Source: Citrus sinensis (lineage: Eukaryota > Streptophyta > Magnoliopsida > Sapindales > Rutaceae). From it: 64,000 bases of DNA. Location: positions 30,977,501-31,041,500 of the forward strand of contig NC_068557.1 of assembly GCF_022201045.2 (NCBI RefSeq). The letters run 5' to 3'. Of the stretch, positions 1 to 10,726 are shown one piece after another. The stretch's first letter is position 1; every line of letters starts with the position of its first letter. The position numbers and the translations under genes are program-made. Below the pieces are notes generated by a model, which was given only the letters and a program-made list of their open reading frames with translations, had not been told where the DNA came from and searched no databases.

Positions 1-2337
1 ACGACACATATTTTGTTTGTTTTGTCTAACATATCAGCATCTGGAATTGCTATTGCATGCACAAAAGCAGGGTTATAGCATTGCCCAGCATTACCATTGT
101 TTTCAGGTAAGCCTGCACCAACCAAAACATGTGAATAAAAATCTAAAAGACCAGTAGAAACATAACACCAATTTAAACTCCCTTTTAGTTTTTAGGGCCA
201 TCAGGATTGACTTCATGTTAGCACTCCTTACGGTTTAAGATGTATGTTTTTCAAAAACCCACCAAGGGAGAGGCAACACCAACCATACCTTTTAAAAGAC
301 ATAAAACTTGTGGACATATATCATGAAATATTACAAGGCAAACAAAATTAAGACTCGTATCATACCAAAATTCACAATCTTGTTTGGACGCCCTTTGGAG
401 AAGTCCCACATGACAAGCTTTGAATCCAGACCTCCAGAAATGACTGTCAGGATTACCCAAAAAGGGGAAAAAAAGAAGAAGAAAAAAAACAGACACCAGA
501 GTATTTAAGTTGCATGTTTGATTGATTATGCTGAAGTACAACATGAAAAGTCATCTTCTTAGTGACTTGGTCTAACAGACCCAACTTATAGCAGAATTGT
601 ACAAATTTCACACTTAAGCAATACAGTTCCAAACATCAACCAGAACCATAAACTTGAAAAATATTACCTTCCCAAGGTTTCCAGGGTATGAATTGCACAC
701 TGCTACAGATCTATGATGCATAGTTAAGGTGACGGAATTATGATTAAAAGCCTACAAGTAAGAGAAATTAAGTAAATAATAACCCCCCCCCCCAAAAAAA
801 AAAAGGCTCTAAACTAATTTCGAGATAGTTTCATACAACATTTATATGAATTTTTCTGGAAGAAAGAAAACTGTCATCACATCAGATACACAGCAGAGAT
901 ATTTATGAGAAACCAAGCCCATGTTGCATGCTTACAAGGTGCATGTTAAAGGACAACGATAAGGTAAGCTTGTCATATATGAGGTAGGATACACTTGAAT
1001 GGCCAGCTCTCAGTGATTTATAAAGGCAATGCTGGCGAATATCAATGATCTGCCACATGAATGATTATAAGCAATTATTCAGAAACAAAAGCATTACTGA
1101 AAAAATAGAAACATTTTTTTCCCTAGTTTCAGGCAACAGGAAATAAAAGATGCTGTTAAGCATTACGATGTTGAATTCTTTGTAAGAGCCAGTGAGATAG
1201 AGAAAAAGAGACATCCAAACCAAAACTAGAAATAACATAACAAACAATATTTGCAGTTATGAATTATCAATAATATGACTGCGAGAAATCTCAATACCTT
1301 AACATCACCACCATCATCTGCGCAAGCAAGAAAAGATGACTTAGGGTTGCACACGATCTGCACTTGTCAAACAAGCTTCACTTTAGACAGCTTGCGATGT
1401 ATCATCACTATTAGATACAACCATCAAGATCTCACAATTTGGGCATATGCTAGAACAATAAGCCAATCAACTCCAATAAAAAGGCAGATAAACACAAAGA
1501 GTAACACAGTTCAAAAATCTAACTATATATTATCCACGTTACCTGATTTATCTCCTCTTTGTTATAGTTGTAGCTCTCTAATGGCCTCCACGATGCAGGC
1601 TTGAAATGCATGGAGAATGATAGGTTAGTGCAGAAGAGAAACAGGGATTATCGTTGAGGAATTATGCTTAGAACAAAAGAGGGTTACCATATGCACATCA
1701 AAAGATTTGACTTCCTTTCCCGAGGAAACGTAGATAATGTCTTCATTCCCTGCATTCGACAATGATCATTAACAAGAAATATGAGTCAGCAGCTTTCAGA
1801 AGTTGCATACAATCATTCAAGTCTAAACATTTGCAACTAGCTCTTTTATGCTCGTTAGAGATTCAAGTGCTAACTAACTAGGTGCCTTTCTAGGAAGTAG
1901 TCTCAAGTGCTTTTCAAAAAGAAAGGTGCTTTTACTCAAACAAACACACACACACACACAATAAAGAAACACTCGCAAGGTACAGTAAGATACAAAAGTC
2001 GCTAACAGAGCAAAGCCAAAGTATTGAAGAAAATCACCTGACTTGAAACAAAGTGAAGTAACAGGTCCATTTCCAACATCAGTGACAAGCTGCACGTCTT
2101 TGCTTCTCAAATCAAACCAGCAAATGCAACCATCCTATTTTTCATTAATTAATGAACCAATTAATATGAGTTCATTATTATAGTAAATAGAAATCGAAAC
2201 CGGAAAGTTCGATGAATATAAACTAGTACCTCCCCAGAAGAGGCAACAAAGCCAGGGCGGTCACGTGAGGCTATGCAACACGTGGCAGTGGCCTTGTGAC
2301 CTCTCAACCGTCGTGGCTTCGCCTCTGCGTCGGTCAT
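1..2337 (-). CDS. WD40-repeat (WDR53-like) protein, 5' part, partial at left edge
   Basis: I traced nine coding exons on the minus strand with GT-AG borders and consistent phase: 2230-2337, 2038-2134, 1688-1749, 1543-1599, 1298-1357, 993-1049, 668-710, 366-443 and 1-112 (continuing off the edge), about 224 residues. The start is the ATG at 2337; it opens with MTDAEAKPRRLRGHKA. WD-repeat signatures are visible: GHKATATCC, SGEDGCICWFDLRS, DDGGDVKIIDIR and GGLDSKLVMWDFSKGRP. The order and sequence resemble the plant homologues of WDR53, a beta-propeller thought to act as a protein-interaction scaffold (the human protein is a CUL4-DDB1 associated DCAF). Plant function is unproven. The C-terminal end lies outside the window. 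Introns carry a poly-C/poly-A run near 780 and a CA repeat near 1943. Confidence 0.9.
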
Positions 2338-2905
2338 ACTCGTACCGACCCGTCGGCCCTCCCAAAGGCTTGTCGGTCGGGGCAGTGTTGTTCTTCTGTT
2401 TTCTTATTGGGTTTGGGCCTCGTTTCCTCAGCCTCCGTAGCCCAAGTGTTGATGATTCAGGCCATAAGCCCATAACTAAAACTTGCTTCGGTTTAAAAGA
2501 ATCATTAAAGCAACGTCGCCCGACTGATGGTGTTGATTAAGTTTCATTGGATCTAGTAGGAATCACAAAATCTTTCATGGGTAATTTCGATTAACAATAA
2601 CTATAATATTTATGGATATTGGGTTTGGGTTGGATGAGGAAGGGAGTACAAAATCAAGCCACATCTCAACAAACATTTAGAGTTTGGAATTATGTATTAG
2701 TGTGTACTAGGAAATTGGGGAATAGGATGAGAATAGGTAAATTGGTCCTGACTTGAGGATTTTACATACTAAATTTATTAAAAAAATTGAATGGGGAATG
2801 AGGGCTAAATTTTTAATTTGGTGAAGAATGGAGGAGAATTTAGTCCGCTCCAATGTCGTCCCTATATCAATCCTATAGGAAATAAGTACACATGTATTAT
2901 ATAAG
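2338..2905. other. Upstream region of WD40 gene
   Basis: The first about 200 bases upstream of the WD40 start are GC-richer than the surroundings, as expected for promoter and 5' leader DNA of a minus-strand housekeeping gene. Open frames here on either strand look like chance products of this composition. The rest is AT-rich and shows nothing I can name. Confidence 0.4.
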
Positions 2906-4822
2906 AAAAATAAGGGTAATTACTCAAAGTGGTCTCCAAATACGAGAAATACCTAGGGCTTCCCTCATTGATCGGTAGAAATGATGAGTTTTTTTAACGA
3001 TGTTAAACTTAAGGTGCTGTATAAAATTTCAAGCTGGAATCATAAGATGTTTTCAAGTGGGGGTAGAAAAGTCTTTATCAAAGCAGCAGCTCAAGCAATC
3101 CCACCTTATGCAATGAGCATTTTTAAGCTTCCAAGGGGTTTGTGTGATGGCATTTAAAGGGCTATAGTGAGATTTTGGTGGGGATTAAAAGATTATAAGT
3201 AGGACATTCATTGGACAAGGTGGGAAAAGCTCAGCCACGCAAAAAGTAGGGGTGGGATGGGGTTCAGAGATTTTACTTGTTTTAATCAAGCTCTCGTGGC
3301 CAAACAATGGTGGAGGCTTCTTCAGTTTCCTAGTTCTCTAGTCTCAAAAGTTTTGCAGGCTCGGTATTACAGAAGCTTCAGCTTCCTAAGTGCAAGTGTA
3401 GGCTCCAATCCGTCATTCATTTGGAGGAGTATCTTATGGGGCAGAGAAGTAATTAAAAGAGGCTTTAGATGGCGTGTAGGCGATGGCAGAAAGATCTCAG
3501 TGTACAAAGATAACTGGTTGCCAATGGCAGATACCTTCAAGCCGTTTTCTCCTCTAATTTTGCTTGAGGACTCAGTTGTGGTAGACTTGATAAATGAGGA
3601 AAAACTGTGGAATGAAGGAAAGTTAAACCATCACTTCATGCAGGATGATATAGCCGTGATCCTTAAGATTCCATTACCAAAAGATCTGGTCGATGATGAA
3701 CCTATGTGGCACTTTGACAAAAGGGGGGAATACTCAGTAAAAAGTGGGTATCAGCTTGCACTCAAAATCAAGTTTCCAGAAGCTTCCAATAGCTAACAGA
3801 TCAGCATAAACCATTGGAATGTTCTTTGGACTCTTGAGCTGCCTGAAAAACTCAAAATCTTCATGTGGAGAGCTGTAAAAGATCTCTTACCCACTGTAGA
3901 AAAACTATGGAAAATGAAAATGCTATAGGAACCAATATGTCAAAGGTGCAAGAGGAGAGCTGAAACTATCATTCATGCTCTTTTGGACTGTAAAGCAGCA
4001 AAAAAAGTATGGTCCCAAGGCCTATCCCCCCCCCCCCCCAAATTTTAATGTTCAATCTTGGGACATGCTCAGTATATTCCAAGATTTGGCTAGAAGACTA
4101 ACCAAAACTGAGCTTGAACTTTAGGTAGCTTATTGCTGGGTAGTGTGGTTCTCAAGAAACAAGTTCATTTTTTAAGATAAAATGATGGAGCCAGGGGTTG
4201 CAGCAGCAAAAGCTGAATCAATCTTGGCTGCTTACCAGAGAGTAAAGGCACCAGACAACTCTCACATTGATAATTCCACAAAGGAGAAGCTGCAACATTG
4301 GTCCCCTCCTCCTGAAAACTGCCTTAAGGTCAATGTGGATGCAGTCATAAATAGCAATGATCAAATGGTAGGGCTGGGAGCTGTGATAAGAAATTCAGAG
4401 GCCAAGGTGGTTGCTGCTGGGGTTCAACAGACCTACATAAAAGGGGGTGTTAGTTATGTAGAGGCTGAGGTTGTTCAATGGGGTATCCAGGTGTCAAGAA
4501 AAGCAAACATAACCTCGCTGATTGTAGAAACTGACTACTTGGAGGTGGTAGAGTTGATAAACAACACAAAGAGTAGCATAACATAAATCTTCTGGGTAAT
4601 TGCTGAGATTCAAAAGCAGAGCAAAAAATTTTAGAAATGTACAATCCAATATGTTCTCAGGAACTGTAATGCTCATGCCCATAATTTAGCCAAATTTTAC
4701 TTAGGGGGAAAAACTAGTGCTGTCTGGTTAGACTCAATACCAGCATAAATTCAATATGTATTTAATGTGTTGTGAAGCAATGAAAGGTTTACTTTCCATT
4801 CAAAAAATAAGGGTAATTACTC
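2906..4822. repeat. 20-bp target-site duplication flanking the LINE
   Basis: The same 20 bases, AAAAATAAGGGTAATTACTC, stand at 2906-2925 and 4803-4822, immediately outside the LINE. This length suits target-primed reverse transcription by an L1-type element. The motif GGGTAATTACTC also resembles the terminus of a common plant MITE family, so the LINE probably landed in an older repeat. Confidence 0.85.
2926..4802 (+). mobile_element. 5'-truncated L1-type LINE (RT tail, zf-RVT, RNase H)
   Basis: Reading along the plus strand gives the tail of a plant L1 ORF2: SKYEKYLGLPSLIGRN (end of the reverse transcriptase domain) begins almost at the left breakpoint. Then come SSGGRKVFIKAAAQAIPPYAM and KSRGGMGFRDFTCFNQALVA. 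The 179-residue open piece at 3257-3796 covers WRLLQFPSSL to the zf-RVT lead-in. The zf-RVT part follows near 3800-4010 (LPEKLKIFMWRAV, then C-x2-C, H and C residues). A plant RNase H-like domain at 4182-4586 contains NVDAVINSN and VETDYLEVVELIN. Stops at about 3157, 3200, 3796 and 3927 and a poly-C run near 4027 show it is dead. There is no long poly(A) tail, only CAAAAAA before the duplication. Most of ORF2 and all of ORF1 are missing, the usual result of incomplete reverse transcription. Confidence 0.92.
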
Positions 4823-7281
4823 TTTTTCTACATTAAGTAAAATAACAACCATGTGCAACAAGTATGGTACCCTAACACTTTACAGCTAAAGAATTATAAA
4901 ATATTAAGTTTTACTACCTTTTTTTTTGTTGTTAAGACTATTGGTTGACAATTTGTTCACCTTTAAAATATTAATTTTACCCTTGCTTTGAAAAATGCAA
5001 ATCATATTAATGAGTTTATAAAATATCAATACAAGGACACTTTTGCCCCTATTATATTAGCATGGTGTCAACAGTTAACTAACAATAACAATGGAAAGTA
5101 ATAAAATGTAAGGTTTTGTAATTATTTAGTATTAAAGTTTTAGAGATGATACTTGTTGTACTCAAATGTTATTTTTCAATAAGTTAATTTGTAAAAAGAT
5201 AGTAATCTTAAAAATAATTATATATGTTTATAAGAAATAAACATAAATTTTTTTTTTTTTTGAGTGAAACTAGATGAAAAGAGATAAATTTACTTAACTT
5301 AAAAGTACACTAGTTAGGGGAATGTAATGAATCTTACTTCTCAATAGACAAAGCACTGACTGAAAAATCCTATGACAAATGGTCAAAAAGAGGAAAAAAA
5401 ATGCATGACAAGAACACTAATTGAAGTAATACAAGGCACATTCAAATTAAAGATTCTACAACAGAAATATCGAATAAAATTCTTAAGAAACCACTTTCTT
5501 TTTCACCGGGAACTGGTTTCTTAATTCATACGCATTCAGTTGCTTGTGAATATTGTTGATGAAGTATTGTCAATTTATTTTATTCCCTCTACGAAAATGA
5601 AAATCAATTTCGTTGGCATAAGGATCAATTAACATATGGATTCGTCTTTCAAAAAGAAAGTAAACACATAGATTCCAAAGTAGGAAACAAATGAGTAAAG
5701 CATATATACTAGACGCCAAAAATCTTGACTTGATCGTCCCTCTTTTCAACTAATATAGATCGTATAATATAATGTAACATAATATCTACCCAGAGCTTTT
5801 AGAACCAAGAAGGTCAAAAAGTAGAAATTACAGTGCTTGCATGTGAACCAAGATTTTGGACTAACATAAGTTGGCAGGACATGTAAAAGCTTGTTTTGAG
5901 TAGTGACAATACAGTGTCGTATCTTTTGAACTCTAGCAACAATTTTTCTCCAAATTAGAAGAGCATTGCAGCAGGTGATGCCTGATGCAGAGAGCTCTTG
6001 CAGTTAACAATGGCATATGATAAATTTTGGCACCTCTCTGTCCGAGGAAATTAAAAAGTGGATGAGATCTCTGATAAAAGTTTAAATTACCCACGTAAGT
6101 AAAAGTAAATTTCTCAATGGTGTGTGTGAAAAGTTCATATTTTTGGGACCGTAGCGATCGAAGACAGAACTGTCTTGAAAGAGATGCATCAAATGAATTT
6201 CAAAGTGAATCCGTGAATGGGAATGGGGTTGATAACCAGCTCGTACAAAAAAGGCCAAAAGTTAACTCTGTAAGAGTACAATAAAGCTTTTTATCAAGGT
6301 TTGATCAGAATTCTGGTTTAATTTAAGTGGCTTGCTGTTGTTAATCAGTTATGTGACTGAGATGCTTGCTGAGAAATAATCAAAATTCTTATGATTTACT
6401 TAATTGTCACGTTAATTAATAGTTGAATGTACGTGAAAAACATATTTATTGTATATGTATTAGACTACTAGCTATTTGATACTTTGTCTAATTACCTCGT
6501 CGAGAAGCTCCTTTGATGACCAAGCAAATAGTTTGCACTAATAATTCAAGAAGTTTAAAATGTGTATGTACTGGCATGATTAAGAAACTTCTAGGCAGTT
6601 TCGAGAACATTGTCAGCCAGAATTCTAGTGAAATGATACATAAAACTGCAGAAGGATTCAAAGTTAAAAATTAAATATTCTTAAAACAAAGAACATCTGG
6701 GCCTCTTGAAAAATTCATTCTTGTGTAGAAAGAAAATACAATAAGCATGAGGGCTTTAATAGAGTAGAACAGATTTGCTAGCTTATGACCGATCTCTCAA
6801 AGTGCAATAATGCGAGAAATGTATAAAATAATTGTTTATTTTCCCGAATTCAACTAGCTTAGGTTTCTGGGCATAATTTCTAAGTACCAATATTTTATAC
6901 TTGACATCAAGATCAAGCTAAAATTTTTAGATTTTTAAAGCCTTGGTTATCTCCATTATTTCAGAACACTAGTTTTCGTTATCGTAACCATTACACCATG
7001 ACAGCACGGCATCAAAATATTTCAAATTGTAGAGAAAAACAATAGAGGAGGTGAAAGAAAGTTAACGAAGTTGATTAATCATTCGTAATTCATTAGAGTT
7101 GATTAAAACCTACTACAGATCATGATTAATGTCATGGCATCTCACGAAAACTAAACCCAGCTAAAGAGACAACATTTAGACGACAAATTAGAGTTAATTT
7201 TTGGAAAACTTCCTATAGCTAATTCAGCTTCTTAGTTGATCACGGGGACCCGCATCACAACGTATGCATCGAATCGATCAT
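4823..7281. other. Intergenic, AT-rich
   Basis: No gene is supported here. The left part (to about 5175) looks like the remainder of an old MITE: ACAACAAGTAT-like and AAGGGTAATTAC-like ends recur in inverted orientation, and the LINE is inserted at its left end. The rest is unique-looking AT-rich DNA, likely including the 3' flank of the DUF1685 gene. Confidence 0.4.
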
Positions 7282-7827
7282 CTATCTGACCGTACAGGCA
7301 ACAGCATAAGCCCATGACTTGAGATGTTCTTTCATGGCCATGTTATCATCCAGTGGAGGCATCTTCATTTTCATACAAAGATGATATTCACTTCCAAGAA
7401 CTTGGTTATGCTGCCGGCTCGTCGTCTCTTCGTCATCATCAAAAAACCCAAAATCTAACTCCGAATGATGATCAAGCTCTCCAAGAATCTTTCTTAAGCT
7501 TCTTCTTTTTCTTCTTCTTCTTCTTCTTCTTCTGCTTCTACCACTGGCACTGGTACTAGAACTAGTACTAGTCTTCCTCCTCTCTTCTGCTGGCTTTGCA
7601 AATTCCTCCATCTCCTTGCCGACGAATTCTCCGTATCTTGGAACCAAATTCTCTGCACTTGGAGACTCCTTTCCCTCTTCAACTTGGTTCACAGGCTTTG
7701 ATGCTGCTTCTTTGACTGCATCCTCACCAACTGCATGAGAAGATTGCTCAGTTCTTGAGGAAGAAACAACAATATTAGAGTAGAACCAAAGAGAGTCTAA
7801 GCTGTCTATGATATCTGAACAATCCAT
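7282..7827 (-). CDS. DUF1685 family protein, short divergent copy
   Basis: Single exon, 181 residues, starting MDCSDIIDSLDSLWFYSN. The N-terminal D-x2-LWF block and the C-terminal MKEHLKSWAYAVACTVR block match the ends of its neighbour at 9992-10726 (LFDTCWF; IKDNLRWWAHTVALSAVR), and the central SLRKILGELDHHSELDFGFF corresponds to that protein's SLSDLEFEELKGFMDLGFVF. This is the DUF1685 pattern of plants; no biochemical role is known to me. Odd points: a Ser/Thr-rich stretch followed by a run of basic residues (RSRRRRRRRRKRR, about residues 97-109) directly before the DUF core, which could serve as a nuclear signal, and loss of the usual PGLQRLG block. A TATA-like box (reverse strand TATAAATA, about 7914-7922) lies about 90 bases upstream of the start. 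Confidence 0.82.
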   Translation of the reverse strand: MDCSDIIDSLDSLWFYSNIVVSSSRTEQSSHAVGEDAVKEAASKPVNQVEEGKESPSAENLVPRYGEFVGKEMEEFAKPAEERRKTSTSSSTSASGRSRRRRRRRRKRRSLRKILGELDHHSELDFGFFDDDEETTSRQHNQVLGSEYHLCMKMKMPPLDDNMAMKEHLKSWAYAVACTVR

Positions 7828-9190
7828 GAGAGATAAAAACCGGAGAGAAGCATGAGTAGAAAAAACAGAAACACACTACTCCAGAGTCTAGATTGGACTG
7901 TGTAAGAATTACGTTATTTATAAAATAAGAAGAGAGACAAAGAGAAAAGGCTTTGTATTTTGCAACAGTTTTTTTGTGGACGGACTCTATTTCTATTGAC
8001 AGGAGAAATATTAGCACAATTTTCTCCTCCTTTTGTTTTCCAATTGACCAAAGTTAACCTCTTTATTTTGTTAGATTCCGAATTGCATCGGAGGGTATTT
8101 TGGTCTTCATGGAAAGGCCAGGAGCATAGTCATTAGTCAGGGGACGGCGTGAGAACTGGCCACTGAAGTCGTAATTGGTAATGAATTACTTTGGGGAGAG
8201 AAATAACAGGTTACCCAACGGTCGACAAAAACGTGGAAAGTGATAATAATTCTGTGTCTTTTATTTTTGAATTCTGCGGGCGGGGCTCCGATGATTATAG
8301 AAAACAAGAAAATCATGGGTTTGCAGCGCAAACGAACTTCATGAGGGAAATTGTTAATAGCCATTAGCTAGCTTTAATTACTATGTTTGTTTCAACCTAT
8401 GCATATGTATTAATCATTGGTGAGTTCAGAGGCATTTATTCATAACTAATCTATGACAGTCAAAAAATTGGCTTGAATTTCGCTTCCATGCATACATAAT
8501 TTATGCTATATGGTATAAAAAAAGTATAAACTTCAAGTGCAGTGGTCGACCTTTCTAGAGTGTCGGCAAATAATGTCCCTGTATTCTCTTTGTATAAATT
8601 TAATTGACTTCGTTTATAATAACATAATTCTTTGGTTACTTCTGCTCCCCATTTACAATGTGATAGGTCAATACGTTTTATATCCACACACACACTGTTG
8701 TCTTATTAATATTGATCATTGAATATTTCTGTAGTTAACAGTAAAACAATTTATTTCCATGACCACCTATTTTCATAGCTTAACTGTTCATAGTTCACAT
8801 ATCCATGTGAGCCAGCCATTGTGTGTTTTCTTTTGTCTATGTTTTACCCTGTGCTTTCATTCCACCGGTTAAAAGTATGGGTCCAGCTATCCTGCCTACG
8901 TGGTTACTGCTAACCCCACTATTTTGTCATTTTCTGAATTTTGCCGCTAGATTGGAAGCACCACAATCCAACAGATGTAAATGCACAGGGGTACCGCACC
9001 CGAATCTGCGTCTCGTCTGCAAAGCGCATCGCACACGCCCCATCACCAATGCCAATGAGATCGATAGAGCATGCGACGCCCTCCGCCATATCACGAGTTA
9101 TATTACTCCTCTCAAAAAAATTGTTTGGTGTCTCCTTTCGCTCATATGTGTGAATGAGAAAGAAAATTTGAGAGTAAACCTCTATTAAAG
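7828..9190. other. Spacer between DUF1685 paralogues
   Basis: Holds the promoter of the short DUF1685 gene at its left end. A 121-codon open frame at 8823-9188 has no recognisable family, no signal and no codon pattern I would trust. Around 8990-9090 the DNA is GC-richer than its surroundings but I cannot assign it. Confidence 0.4.
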
Positions 9191-9420
9191 AATTTTTTTT
9201 TTTTATTTAGTGTATTAAATCATCTAATATCCGAAAACTACATTAGACCCCGACTAATTTATATTCGAGTTGGGTATAACTATTAGGGCGGCAAAGCCAA
9301 GTTTTCTCAATAAGTGTTTAACGCAACTGCATTCCCAAGCCTCGAACTGAGAAACTTCGTTAAATTAAAACAGTCTCATACCAGCTGATCTATGCACTTG
9401 TTGGTTAACCGAGGACCTTG
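9191..9420 (-). mobile_element. tRNA-derived SINE-like element
   Basis: On the minus strand the unit reads from about 9420 to a poly(A) tail at 9204-9191. It contains an A-box-like TAGATCAGCTGG and, about 45 bases on, a B-box-like AGTTCGAGGCT, the internal RNA polymerase III promoter arrangement of tRNA-derived SINEs, followed by a unique body and A-tail. I could not find a clean target duplication, so the exact 5' end is uncertain. Confidence 0.55.
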
Positions 9421-9991
9421 TCATTTTCTCCCTTTTTTATTCTAATACGTTAAACATTTATATTAGCGAGATTTTTGGAAGGACAAGTAATTAAATTTCC
9501 TCACTGAACCATCTTATTGCAACAAATTACCTCGTTCTATTTTTCATAAATTTATAATCATTTCCAACATTTTCTTTACCCTTTAGTTGTTTCCAATGGT
9601 TTGCAGTAATCCACACAATTGTCGCATCAATTTTCCTTCTAGTTGTTACCAAGAATTAACCTTTTAGTAGTACATATTCCATTATTCTCACAACTGTTTG
9701 TCTAGAGAGTTCACCCGCTAATTACCTATTTGCAGGTCAGAAAGTGGCTACTTATGGCTTTTTGTTGGAAATAACATTTCGACAGATCTCGAGAGAATAA
9801 TTCTACTTTAACTAAAGAACACAGCCTTGATTTACTTTATCATTAACAATTCAGATTCTTAGATTTGTGAATTAATTGCAACGAAACCAAGCTAGATGAT
9901 TCAGTTTACTTTTATTTATGATTACAAAGGATGAAATTTTTTACAAAAACATCTTGTCAAAAAAATCAAAACTGTAAATTACGAAACTTCA
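9421..9991. other. Intergenic, 3' flank of DUF1685 gene
   Basis: AT-rich DNA without a supported gene or a repeat that I can define. Confidence 0.35.
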
Positions 9992-10726
9992 TCATCTAAC
10001 TGCAGACAATGCAACAGTATGAGCCCACCATCTGAGATTATCTTTAATGTCCATTTCATTATTCAAAGCAGAAATTTTCCAATTAATCAATAATGAATTC
10101 TCTTTCCTTGTGGTATCCATAATCTCCCAAGCTTCAGAGAGATAAGGCCTTGAAACAGGAGAATTATCAACTGTGTCATCTTTCTTCCCCAGTCTCTGCA
10201 AGCCAGGAACAATCTCAACCAATCTTGAATCTTTATTATCTTCCTCTGTGAAAACAAATCCAAGATCCATAAACCCTTTTAGCTCTTCAAATTCCAAGTC
10301 TGACAAGCTCTTGCTCTCACTATTCTTCTTCCTTCTCCTTGTTGAAGCAACATGTACCCCTTTTTTCTTGGAAACAAATTCTTGAACATGATAATGAGCT
10401 TGAGCTTGTTTTGTCTCTCCAACTTCTTCCGTAACTGTAACTTCTTTGCCTGACAAAATTGTTTGAAGCTTTGGTGGAGAAAGAACCGAGTCTGGAGAGA
10501 AAGAAAAAGAATTGTTGAAGCTTGTTTCAGAGCTCAATTGCGCACTCATGGACCTTTTATGGCTTGTAGGGACCCGCAAGAACTCTGCTTTTGATGGCTT
10601 TTCTTCATTTTGGTTATCTCGGCTTGCTTCAATTTTTGAACAAATTGATGATCTTGATTGCTTTTTCAAGATTTCCATCTCAAACCAGCATGTATCAAAT
10701 AGCTTCAGTATTCTCTCGGAGTCCAT
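9992..10726 (-). CDS. DUF1685 family protein
   Basis: Single exon, 244 residues, no upstream in-frame ATG. The protein shows the full DUF1685 layout: N-terminal RILKLFDTCWFEMEILKK, a variable Ser-rich stretch, then the core SLSDLEFEELKGFMDLGFVF (about residues 140-159), PGLQRLGKK, SRPYLSEAWEIM, and the C-terminal DIKDNLRWWAHTVALSAVR. A basic patch RRRKK precedes the core. Family function is not established. It lies about 2.2 kb upstream of, and in the same direction as, the shorter paralogue at 7282-7827, consistent with tandem duplication and later divergence. A TATA-like TATATATT on the minus strand near 10800-10810 is about 75 bases upstream of the start. Confidence 0.9.
   Translation of the reverse strand: MDSERILKLFDTCWFEMEILKKQSRSSICSKIEASRDNQNEEKPSKAEFLRVPTSHKRSMSAQLSSETSFNNSFSFSPDSVLSPPKLQTILSGKEVTVTEEVGETKQAQAHYHVQEFVSKKKGVHVASTRRRKKNSESKSLSDLEFEELKGFMDLGFVFTEEDNKDSRLVEIVPGLQRLGKKDDTVDNSPVSRPYLSEAWEIMDTTRKENSLLINWKISALNNEMDIKDNLRWWAHTVALSAVR

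Noticed and set aside
2261-2540. Overlapping open frames on both strands (70 and 91 codons)
   Set aside because: They overlap the first WD40 exon and its leader in other frames; GC-rich composition explains the lack of stops.
8823-9188. 121-codon plus-strand frame with a hydrophobic start
   Set aside because: No domain, no homologous feel, overlaps a second equally long frame, and ends beside a SINE-like element.
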